The notes under the pieces: model-generated
Told to the model about the DNA's origin: nothing
Database searches by the model: none
Seen by the model: only the letters and a program-made list of their open reading frames with translations
NCBI RefSeq assembly: GCF_014851395.1
Contig: NW_024044459.1
Location: 24,797,418 to 24,861,417, forward strand
Direction of reading: 5' to 3'
DNA: 64,000 bases
Origin: Micropterus salmoides
Lineage: Eukaryota; Chordata; Actinopteri; Centrarchiformes; Centrarchidae
In this document: positions 46,401 to 58,556 of the stretch, piece by piece
Position numbering within the stretch: position 1 is the first letter of the stretch
Layout: every line of letters starts with the position of its first letter
Made by a program: the position numbers and the translations under genes

Positions 46401-49400
46401 GAAACAAAGAGTGAAAAATTTAAAGGGGTCTGAATACTTTCCGTACCCACTGTAAATAAGCTTAAGTATCTTCAGTCATTTGAACAAACAATCCAATGCT
46501 GTCATTTTTCTTGTGAGGACAGTCCTAACTAGTCACTTCACCCAAATTAGCAAATTAATTTTTTAAACCTAAATGGTGACTAATGGTGCAAAACAGTAGC
46601 CAGTTTTTAAACTTGGGGGTTCAAAATGGCCACTGTGCAAATAATAGTAATGCATGTTAGTGGATTACTAATTATTGAGCATAAATTGTCAATCAACTAC
46701 ATTCTGACAGGCCTTTCCCTCCCTCTCATACAAGTCCTAAACTGTATATGGGACACTGGGACATTTTGAAAGAGATGACGCAGAAAAATATAAACATTGT
46801 GCTCCACAACTTCCCAAACAGATTCAGTGTTGTTTAGATTTTTTGACAGGGGGTGTCAAGGATAACTTCCTTGTGTTCATCAAAACACCAGATTTAGCAA
46901 CGTGTCTGGGGAATAGAGAGTCTAAGTCACTCGCTTCCGCTTTCGGCCCATGGGACCTTATTTCGGAAAAAATATGTACGGTAGTCAATGGCGAGAGACA
47001 ACTTATTATTTGATCCTGTTTGAACTGTGTCAATTTAAAGATAATTTTGTCTGTCAAGAAAATTGCAGTTTGTCGTAAAAAACAGTTATAGTTATATAAA
47101 TATATAGTAAGTTATATTTAGCTTTGTCTGAAAACCGTTCAATGAACTCCATCTCTCGTCTCGCACAATATACATCACCAACATGTTAGCACGGTAATGC
47201 TAGCTAACATTCATTGCTTGGTTGAATAGAGAACTTATATATATAGCTATGTTCCACACAGAAATATATCTCACCTGATGTGTTTAATCCAACAACTCTA
47301 GGTCTTTTTATCACATCATCTAAACATAGAAGTTCTTTGACGTTAGCTTCAATAACGTTAGCTTCAGTGATTGAGAAAAAAGTTACGACGTCACATATGC
47401 AACTTTTGGGTTTGTGGTCTTTGTAGTGTATTTTCACAGTCTTATACCTCAACAGTTTTACATCAAACTGTGACTTTCTTGACTCTTAAATGTATATTTA
47501 AAATTGACCATCATTATATGTCTAATTCAGAGCACACTTCAAACGGGATAAAAAAATTTGTTGTCTCTTGCCATTGACTATCGTACATATTTTTTCCGAA
47601 GTAAGGTCCCATGGTGGTCCACCGGAAGGGGAGGGACTAAGGCTCTCTATATGGATGAAAAAGTATTCAGCCTATGGCGGCTCACCTGGTCGTCTAAAAT
47701 AGCTGTTTCCATAACCTCTGCACATTCAGCTGTATCACATTATGCCATTACTTTTCAACAGGTACACTTTTCATCAACAATTCTACCCCAACTTTCATTC
47801 AAAAAGTATTGACAGAAGAAGCGAGTGGAGTCAAATTACTGATGACAACCACCCACGCTCCACTCGTCCACTGCACGGCCTCTCAGATCGCTTCCTTCAG
47901 GCACTTCCAGAGAGGAGGGTGGCTGCTTGCTGCTGACACAAGCTGCCTCGGTCTTGACGGAGAACCTCATGAAAAGCTCCAGCAAACTCAGCTGCACTTT
48001 TGGAACAAAAAGTGAACTGGCGCTAGCTAGGGCTAATGTTTCTGCGCTGTCAGGTGCAGCCAGGGGAAAGGAATTCCAGCTTGGCGAAAGGAGCTGCTCT
48101 GGCGGATGAATGATCCCGAGCAGTGTTTGTAATTCATCTCCCAGCGTGCCCTCTCCTGTCCCTGTGCGGATCAAGGAGTGTGTGAGGCCTCCATCACAAT
48201 TACACATCCACAGTGGAAGTATTAGTCCACGGCCGAGACTTAACTGTTACTCATAATGACCTTTGGAGTTTCTGTGTCTCTGGCAGGTGCTGGCCAATAT
48301 TTTGAGTCTAACAGTAGATGAAGAGAAAACAGGAGCAAACACTACAGAAAAAAATAAGTGCACTCAATTCTCCTTCAGTCAATCATCTTCCTAATAGTTA
48401 CAGCACGCTATTTGACTGATACTCACTCGCTTAAAGGGACACATTGTACTCCCTTAGCGCGACCAGCTCACAACATATAGCTCTATAGTGTCTCTGAAAT
48501 TTAAGACGGATACCAAATGAGTATGTCAAGAAATTTTCTGAGATTGTCTTGATACAGTGCTGCCACTTAAGGAACAATACTTGCCATTATCCCACAGGAA
48601 AGCACAAACCCTGCACCCCTCTATTCTCTGCCCTTTCACCCCTTTGGCGTCCCTATGGCTATCCACCCACACCCAGGGGGTAGCGGTGCGTGGACTGTGA
48701 GAGGGTCAGACAGAGAATACAAAGACAAGGGAGTCTCAAATCTAATTTTACTTTCTAAAGTTCAGTTACATTATGAAAAGATAAATTACCTCAAAGGAGC
48801 GTTGTGGTTATGGCTCGTAGAGAAAGTAAGAATAATGCTCATCAGGGTTATTACTTCAGTCTGTTCTTTGTCCTTTTAACAGTAACATGAACAGGCCTTT
48901 TCAGTTAAGAAAACCCATCCATTTCCCTCTCTCCATGTCCCTTATAATATTTTCGTTCTTCTTGCTTAAAACAACAGTGCCATCCTATTTCTTTGCAAGT
49001 GTCAGCTTGTGACAACAAGAGGAAGAGGAAAAACAATTCTCTGCTCTCGCTTGCTTTGCTTTTTCTACCTGGCAGCACTTGGAGAAACGTGCCCCACTGG
49101 AGCCCTGCCACCCTTTCACTAGAGCAGCTATTCTCGTTTTACACACTCATCTCTTTCTCCATTTAAGAGGGAGGGAATAGACTATCTTTGAGCAAGGCCA
49201 AAGGGAAGAGAGAAGCGGCGAGAGCCGTGCTCTGACTTTCAGGACAAACTGTAATTCTCCACTTTGTCTCGGGGTCGAGGACCAATCTGGCCGCAGATTT
49301 AGTAACTCTGCTTCAAGAGATCTGATTTCTCAAGTAGCTAGGTTTACACAGGCACAGTGAAGGGTTCATATAAAAGGCATTAACTGAGAATAATCCTTTT

Positions 49401-52400
49401 GGTCTTTTGTAAATAGGATGTAATAATGGGGGATGTCCAAATAGGGTAACCATTTTGAAAAAGGCTCAGAGAGGTAAATTTGTGTGCAGGCAGAGGCTCA
49501 GTACCTGAACCTCTGAATGGTGCAACTGTGTTTTCAGACAGATAAGTATCAGCCTTTACCTAATTTCATATAGATGCTTATTTAAGTATTCAGGCAATAT
49601 ATACATATGAGAAAAACTACTGAGAGCATCCGAAGAATGTTCACAGTGAAACTAAACCTGTACTTTTCCTCTTCTGTAATGTGTAAAATGAGAAACATAT
49701 GTCTTATTTTTATCCAAACTACCTTACAGTCTCAGGCATGCGCATATGTCAGCATTGGCTGCCCTAATGAGACTTGAACCTCTAAAGCCTGATTTTTTTT
49801 GTTCACCGTTATGGGGTTACAGAGTAGCAACAGGGCCTATGGACATATGCTTTGTAGCTACGCTACAATTATTTCCATCATTGATTAATCTGCCAAGTAT
49901 TTTCTAGATGAATCGATTCATTGTTTAGTCATTAAAATAAAGAGCTTGTTGACCAAAAGACAAAACTGATGATTTATACATAAGACAATAAAAAACTGCA
50001 AATCTCGAGAAACAAAACTGAGAATATAATAACATACGATCCTTCTAGTGTTGACATATCAACAAGTGAAAGCCAATGCTGAATCAACACTGCTGCACAA
50101 GTTTACATAAATCCACATTAACACAGACAGTGTTGCTGCCACATGCGTACAGCATAGCAAAACAACTTTATACAGTTTTATATTTGGTTATTTTGAGCGA
50201 TTTGATGATTGTCTTATCTGGCTGTCAGCCTTAATGTCTCCACAAATCTGACCAGACATGGTCTCATGGTGCACATGCAGCCCTTTAGGAAGACAACATG
50301 GAGGACAACCAACAAAAAATAAAAGGGCCATGATGTCATCCTATCTCCCTCAACCCACAGTCAATGATAGCAGCGGATAGAGCTCTGACTCTGGCACAGT
50401 AGCACTGATTTACTGCCCTGTCAATCTATCTGTCATAAGGCACACATGCAACTGATATAACACTGTGTATGCGAGCCGAGAGAGCATGTGTCTTGTGGCG
50501 ACTCAGCAAGTTCAGCTCACTGCTTTTTGGTCCATGTTTTTGTGATCCTGAGTCATCTGTGGTGTAAAAAAGCATGTTTAATTTTAGTCCGAGTCACGGG
50601 TCCCTCTGAACAAACTTGATATACGTGCCTGTGCTTGTGAGAGCAGGTGTTTTTGGTGCCTTAAACATGCCTGCGAGCGGGAGTGTTTGTTTGCCGCCAG
50701 GACCTGGCTGTGGGCTCAGCGTGAATGAGTGAGAGAGCCATAAACACCAGAGGAAGCAGGAACACACAGACACCCCTTCTGGACTGTATTTATGGGGGGG
50801 GGGCCTCTGGCGAGGGTCCAACCAAAACACCGGGGCTGTTAAAGCCCTGGATGAGTCCCGGGGGGCGGTGGAGCGGGCGGAATGCAGGCCTGGGTTTAGA
50901 GGTTCAGGGGTACGTCCTGTTGTTAATGAGCTCACCCCGCTGGGCCTCTCTGCCTCTGAGCCCCTGACGCTGCTCCACCAGACACACCAGCACTGCCACA
51001 ACCTCCTCCTCCAGCCACAAAGACTGAACCTGGACCACTGAAGTATACCACACTTCCTGAACAATGTGCACCTCACTCTGTGCCCCTGAAATGAACTCAA
51101 CATGATGTGCGTCTCCAAGTGAACAAGACAACGGTAAAAGGAAGGGCCGTGCCGTGGTGAAATGGTCTGCGCAGCGTTGCAGAAAGAACATGCCTGAATG
51201 TGTGCGCATGGCCCATATGTGTGTGGATATTAAGAGAAGCCCCTGAGACGTAACCCCAGACGATGCAGGACAGCAAAGGAGATTCAAGCACTTTTCTAAA
51301 TGATGCATGTCTTACGTGCTCTCTTAGTGCTGGGTAAACAGCACTCTGCATACATGACATGCGCACGCTGTCTGTGAAACACCGTGGCACTGAAGGCAGC
51401 TGTTAAGTGTAACATATGTGGCAAAGTGAGTTTATTTTAAATAGCACATTATTATACACAAAGGCAATTTAATGTGCTTTTCAAAAACATTAAATAAGAA
51501 ATACCACATGAGACATTCAACCACATAACATATTTATAGAAGTGAACTCCGTATGTGAGTGCAAGGTGTATAATGATGAATTCTTGAGGTTCATTTGAAA
51601 GTTTTAAACCAGTTTTGACTTGGCCGACGATAAACTAACATCTACTTGATCTCCTGCCTCAGTGTTACCAGGTATACAATAATTGTATTTCTACAGCATT
51701 CAGATGGCTGACATATCTTAAATTCATTTTATTCCATAAAAGTGAAACGGTACAGAGCTGGTTTAGAACTAGCATTATTACTGATTGTACACTGACTATA
51801 CCAATAATTTATTACAGAAAATTAACCCTAAATCTGCAATAAAGTACAGAATCTAATAACATTTCTGCTCAAGGCTTGTGAGACAGTCATACTTACAACC
51901 CTCTATAAACTTTTTGTGACTGTGTTTCAAATTCTAACTTTTGATTGCTATGGTTTAGCATTGGCCTATCTGCCTACATGCTAGAATTCACTGGTCTGTG
52001 TTTGAAGCCCATTGCAGTCTACTTTACTTTAGGGTTGAATGATGGATATAGTATGAACCATGGGGCAGACAGTTGGCATAGATTTGCATACAGTACGTTG
52101 GAAACTCATTCTGGATTTGAATGTACTATAGTTTGCCTTGAGTTATGATAACTCTGGTGTCTTTGTAGGAGTATTTGGTTTTTGGCACTTGGAAACACTG
52201 TCCTGCCTAAACACCAAGCTGAAAACACACAAATACAACACTTGCACTTATAGTACTCTCATCTATGAGTGAAAAACCAATACAGCTCACTGACAGGGTC
52301 CACTTCGCTGGCCGTGTATAGTTTTAGCTTTATATATATATATCAGAAACTTGATCTCTAGGGGCAATTTCTATGATCCTCTACTTTTTCCTCTTCTAGT

Positions 52401-55400
52401 CAATCAGGTGAGGTCATTTCTCTTTGGTCATGACGATTGGCTCATCGAGAGGAATGCCTGCTCCTCTGTCAGGTTTGAGCTCTGAAAGCCAACAGGGAAT
52501 GTCTCTAATTAGGCAAAACTGCTGGTGCAGTTCATCCAAACCTTCTCTCCGCTCTCGTCTTCCGTCCAGAACTAATCACAACCATCAGCACCACTCCCCT
52601 CATCCCCGCTGAGCACCGTATCAACCACATGGGCCAATGGAAATATATGCAAAGACCAGCTCAAAATAGAGCTCAAGAGTGAGACGGGGCAATGACTTTT
52701 AAATTCTACACCTTATCCAAGAGTGCAGCATTTATTGGCTGGGAAACTGAGACCGATGGGTGGATGGGGGGGTTTAGGGAGGTCTGTGATACAAGAGGCC
52801 ATAAATGATGTCACCACAACACACCACAGCAAAATCTCTGTGATGTGGTGGTCTGTTTGTGGTTTAGTAGACATGGGAGTGGAGGAGGTTTCAAGGTCGG
52901 CTTCATAAAATCCCCACCCGCTGAGCAACAACACTTGAGCCTCTCTTATGTGGTGTTGTATATGTTTATGAACTCATAACAGTGACAAATGAGCCGCTAG
53001 GTAATCAGGACCACTGGGAGTGTACAAAAACCACAGACGACATAGTGTAAGAGAAGAATATCTAATTTAGAAGGAACATCACTGTATTTTCATGTTTTTG
53101 TGGTTCAGAGGGTGGAGATAACCGTGGGGTGGGGGTGAGACAGTGGTAACAAGGAGACATCACTAGATTTTAAGGGAGTCACATGACTGATGGAAACAAA
53201 AATGGGAGCAAGAGAATGAAAGAGTGAATTTGTGTAGAAGTATAGCAAAAAAACAATCGGCAACAATTGATTGATTAATTGTTTACATTTGCTTCTCAAA
53301 TAAAAATATTGTCATTTTTTCTTAGTTTAATAGTCAAATAAATTGAATAGCATTGGGTTTTGGATGTTTGGTCGCACAAAACAAGTAATTTGAATACGTC
53401 ACCTTAATCATTTCATCATTTTCTGACATTTCAGTGACCAAACAATTACTGGAATAATCTTCCTTCAAGCCTAAAATTGATCACAGAGTGCATCTTGTGC
53501 AAGTGTTTTCAGTAACTTGTATTTATATTATGAAGACAGCTTGGAGCATGTATGCTGTGCCAATCAGGTAATCAAGAAAATAGTCATCAGGTTACAAATA
53601 ATGACCTATGCAGCTGCAGCCCCATGTAAAAGAGAAAGTAAAAGCAGAAGTAGGTACAGCTGTATGAAGCTAAATAAAGAGAGAGAAGAAAGATTACAAA
53701 CTGGCAGAGAGACGGTAATTTGCAATGAGTCTGGGGTTGTGAAAGACATTACCAGCCTTCCCAGTGGGCTGCAGGCAGCAGTTGGGTCCGCTGAACTCAT
53801 CACAGCTGTATGGAACCAACAGGACCCCAAGCGTACCACCGTCATCAATGCTGCCATAGTCTCAGCACTGATGTCAAAACGCCAAATATGCTTCATTATC
53901 TTCTCAGAGCCTACCTAAAGACAGTGCAGTACCTACTCCATGCCACTCTATACCTGCGAGACGGTGACGTGTTGATGGGCAGGGAGCAGCAGGGGTTAAT
54001 GCAGTTTTAATGACGCTCAGTGGATCAGGGATGAGAGAAAGGAGGTAGAGCCAACACCTCCGCTAGTGAGGAGGATTTGAAGAGGGGCAGGCTTTTAAAG
54101 GTTTTGTCTTTTCTTTATAATAAAAGCCCTGTTACCAGTTCACTTGGCCTCATTTTGGCCAGAAAGCGTGTCTTTCTTCTCTCTGCTCCAGATTGCGTGA
54201 TCTGTCAGGCTGTAAAGAGCCTGTCTGTTTGTGGGTCACTCAGTCAGCACACCCATCCACTTAAAACTAGGTGTGGGGAAATGCCTCTGCTTTATTGGGG
54301 ACAGAAGAATAATCCAGCTGCCATGGCGCGTGTGTGTTTGTGTGTCTCTATTTTCATCCCTAAAAGTTTTTTTTGCACTAGTGACTCTGCCCACTTTATT
54401 TCTTTCTGACTGCAGGAAAAACAGTTTTCAATGTACTCCCGGGGGAAGTCTTGGGAAATAATAAATAAATCAGTGAGCAGAAGAGGCATTTCCAGTCCAG
54501 GAGCCAGATACATAAAACTTAACTGAGAATCAAGGCTAAGCATGTATGAAACTTTAAAACAAGATTAATCTGCTGTGCATCTGTATTTCTTGAACTTCAC
54601 TGCCATTTATTTTAGACTAAACAGACTAAACACAAGAAGATGTAGTTAAACACTTGGAGCGTAAAGCATTAAACCAAATGTGGTTCTTCATGGATACACA
54701 GGATATTAAATAAATAAAATAGATATTATAATAAAAAAAATATATGATCATATCTCCTACAAGTCTAAATGAATCTGGCTCTATAAGAAAATTATATTTA
54801 TTACTGTGCCTGTCTTTTGCCTTTGGCCTCACAAGTCAAACATAAACCATAAAGGCATAGGGAGTCATAATGATTGTGTTGTACAATGTGTGCTCTGTCT
54901 TTGGTTTGCATGGAACATTAGAAAATAATTTCATAATGCTATCATCATGATTATTAGTATATATTCCAATTTAACCCTTGAACCTCTCTATGAAGTATAA
55001 CTGTGGGATTTTTCAGAAACCTGATGCACATACCATCACACACTTACATAAGGCAAAGACACGATAAAAAGAAATGCAGACAGGAGAAGAGAGAAAACTT
55101 TCCTCTCTTTTTGGTTTACTTAATTTTAGGTTGGCTGGTCGGTATTTTCAGTGGTGTTGTTGTTAATTAATGACTATAATGACAATTCCCCTGAGCGGAG
55201 CTGCGTTGGCTGAAAGGGCTGGACGCTCCTATGTCTAATCCCATCTGGGGCTCTCAGCCCGGTTTGCCTTCACTCCAGCTGCTTCCAATTTCGGCTCAGC
55301 ACTTGCGCTGTGCTGGCCATTTACATAAGCATGAATATCAGCTGCTGTGGCCTTTTCTGCATGCTGGCTGCAGCCTGCCTCCCTGTATGCATGTGGTTTC

Positions 55401-58400
55401 TGTGTCCTTGTAGATCTCCTCTTGTGTTTGCATAAATGTTGTAGATGTGGGTGTGAATGCAGCGGACATCAAATCAGTTTTCAACAGAGGGGAATCCAGG
55501 AATGGGCCTGAAAGAAAAGAGCAGGGCTGAACGAAAAGGTGTGTCTTTGTTTTGTCAGCTCAATGACTTTGATGGTGCTGCCCTGTGTGGTCTAAGCAGA
55601 GTGGGAGTGGAGGTCACCTGCTCTTGTTCAGCCATCTCCCCTCTGACCTCAGGCTGGGGTCGCTCCACTCGCAGCTACTAAAGCCTGCTGCCGTTAAAGC
55701 AGCTAATCACGCTGAACAGCTGCATCCCTCACTGTACAAATCCTCAACACCTCGCTCTCCCACCCACACATTCACTCTGGCAGTCAGACAGACACATATA
55801 CCAGGGTCCACGCACACTCCCACTCTTCCTTTGCTAATGGCAAGCTGCAGTCGACTGATGTTTAAAGCGTGGGGTTTAGCGTGTAGGCCTGTGATAAGCC
55901 GCGCTGAGCTGTGAAAACACAGATTACATTTCTGCGGCTTATTACAGACAGGGTGCCTCTGCCTCCCAGCCATACCGTAATTGCAACCCAGAAACCGCAG
56001 CCTCCGCTTGGCTGCGAGATACGGCTTGATGGGGACCCCCACGGCAGAGCTTTGACAGCCGTGCTAATTCAAGTCTACGTTCCTCCATATGTTCTGCTGC
56101 ACGGTGGCCCCCCCGCGGTACGCTGTAGCCGTATTTCTTTTAAGTGCTGTCCTCCATAAATCAAATCAGATCCAAGATATCCTCTGCTGTCTCTTAGTGT
56201 CATCTTCACACTTTTAAGTCTCCACCAAAATTAGCAGAGAGAGTGCAAAAGTCCAAAATGAATAGTACAGGTTTCAACCTCCTAGCTGAATCCCCCTTCA
56301 TTGCTGTGCTGTATGTTGAGGCTGATGTAACCTGTATGGGATAGAGTCTTTGAGAGGCAGCTCTAATGTAATAATGTTGCTTCTATAAGTTACATTTGAT
56401 ATTCTTTGTCTCACAAAATTGCCTATAAATGAGGTATAATTTTGATATTTGTGTCTGATGTAGCATACGATGGGATATCCCCATCTGAAAACCAGCATCT
56501 ACTTACTTGGAATGCCAAAACCAACCAGGCATACATTAAATCCCTGTTTCTGGCAGGCTATTAAAGTGCCTCCATCTGCAAATACTTTTTTCCCCCTCAG
56601 GCTCAATCAGAGATAAAGACCATTGTGTTCCAGGTCCAGAAGTAAGACAATATCTCCCAAACCTCATAGAAAACAATTAGGACCCAGTAATTACACCACT
56701 GCCCTAGAATTCCAGCCAAGTCCTGAGGTCAGGGTGAGGAAATAAGAAAAAGAGACTGAATGTGAAAGGTGCCTGTCTGTATTATCTTACTGTGCTTGGA
56801 CTCTTGACAGAGTAAGTTTGTTTATCAGCGTGATGTAATGTTTTGCTTTTGGAGCCCTCAGTTTGAACGTGATAGGCCAAATATGCTCCCAAGCCTGTGT
56901 ATGACTGGATGACAGCATGGCGTAAACTCTTCCCATAATTTTTGTCATTAATCTCTGCGCTCTGCTGCTTTGTTTTTGGAAACACATCATCCAAAACTTA
57001 AACAAAGAAATGTTATTTTTACTTCAGACCTGTTGATTTAAATATGTTTACCAATCGGCTGGCGGGCACAGGGGTGACAACGGAGGGACACTAGAGAAAA
57101 CAACTATCTAATCTCTGTTTGGAATATAACCATATCAATTGCCGTGCTTTCAGCGTATAACGCACTTCCTTTCCTCTCTTTCACCTTAAAGCAGCCCCAG
57201 AGTCCTGCTAGTATGGACATTGTTGAGATCTGCTTGGGAGTCAGACGTGGCCAGGGGCTTTTGGGGTGTCCTGGTGAGAGAACAGTGGGAGTTAAAAGCA
57301 GGGCAGTGTGAGTAAATGAGTGGATCATACACATTTTCCACAGTCTGTGAAAAGCAGACAACCAGAGGAAAATGGATGATGGGAGCAAAGGTATATAATA
57401 CTGGAAGGTCTTTCAATATATATGTAGCCGGTGTTAGCTATTTATAAGATTTATGAGATCAAAACCAATATGTTGTTAATGTCTGAGCTTACACAGTTGA
57501 CTTCGAAAAGTGCAGCAGGATGACAATTGTCTGTTCTTTCATATAACAGTGGCGCTTCGCTTACTGAGCCTTTTTAATTCCGCCTAACTCCAGGTCAAAT
57601 AGGTTTTTGCAGCCGTCTGGAAATCCACTGAGAAACGTGGGGAGACTGGCAGACGGAACCACACACAGGTATTAAGAGCCTGGGTTATAAACGTGCACCC
57701 ACTGAACCACGAGCGCAGCTTTAACTTCACTTGGCAACACTATGGCAACAGATTTAAGCACAATCCGGGCTCCAGTTTTGCCCGTGTGGCAAGCTTTTAT
57801 TTCACCTTAAAGCGGCGAATGAGGCAGACAGCAGCAGGGTATCAGGTTCCGCACTGGCAAGAGGTTCTGCTCACGTGGCAGGAGTAGAACAAAGCGCCGG
57901 TGGCCCTGGATCGCATCCATGGTGCCGGAGAGTAAAGGCCCTGTGAATGGGACCTGTCACCTCCACTCAGCGCCGCCTGTGATCTGAGCCACCCGGAACG
58001 ACGCTTAGATAAGTGGCTAATCCCAGCATCCCTGCTGGCTCGCCAGCCCGCCACTGCCATGACAACCGGAGGGGAATCTCCTCCAGTGACAACTTAATTG
58101 GATAATTTCCTCCCCGTTTGACTGAATGTTCCTTTGCATTTGTTAAGTAAAGTCTGGGTTGTCGGACTTTAAGAGCGGGGAAGGTCTAAAACAAGCACGA
58201 CTTTAGGCTGTTTTGACGTGTGCCATGTGTGAGCAAGCAGTGGAGAAAAGCCTCCAGCTGACCACCGGGAGGGCTGAGAGTTGCTCTTAGCTCACCTGGG
58301 AGTGGGAGCATGAAAGAGAAAAAACAGCCTCTGCTTTCAGCACCACATAAAAGTGACCACTTTAACCACTGTAAAAATGTATTGTCCTTTGTCCTTTGTG

Positions 58401-58524
58401 TCAAATCCTGAAAATTTATGTTACACCAAAGTCCTGGGTCCCAGTCCTGGACAGACTCCACCCATCTCCCCAGACTGCAGAGACTCGGGGGCCAGTGCCA
58501 GGGGAAGTCATTATACACTGGGAG

Positions 58525-58556
<32 letters not shown>

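Larger units (their letters stand above)
44819..46452 (+). mobile_element. Tc1-like DNA transposon, nearly intact
   Basis: The 1,634-bp element starts CAGTGTGTACGGAAAG and ends CTTTCCGTACCCACTG. It is flanked by TA on both sides (44817-44818 and 46453-46454), the Tc1/mariner target duplication. The terminal inverted repeats are 217 bp each (44819-45035 and 46236-46452) and differ at only two positions by my alignment. The right repeat begins directly after the transposase stop codon. It encodes one Tc1-type transposase in two overlapping frames. It lies in the emid1 giant intron on the opposite strand to emid1. Confidence 0.95.

Noticed and set aside
50594..51118. 174-codon minus-strand open frame
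   Set aside because: Composition is Ser/Pro/Trp-rich from GC-rich intron sequence, with no similarity.
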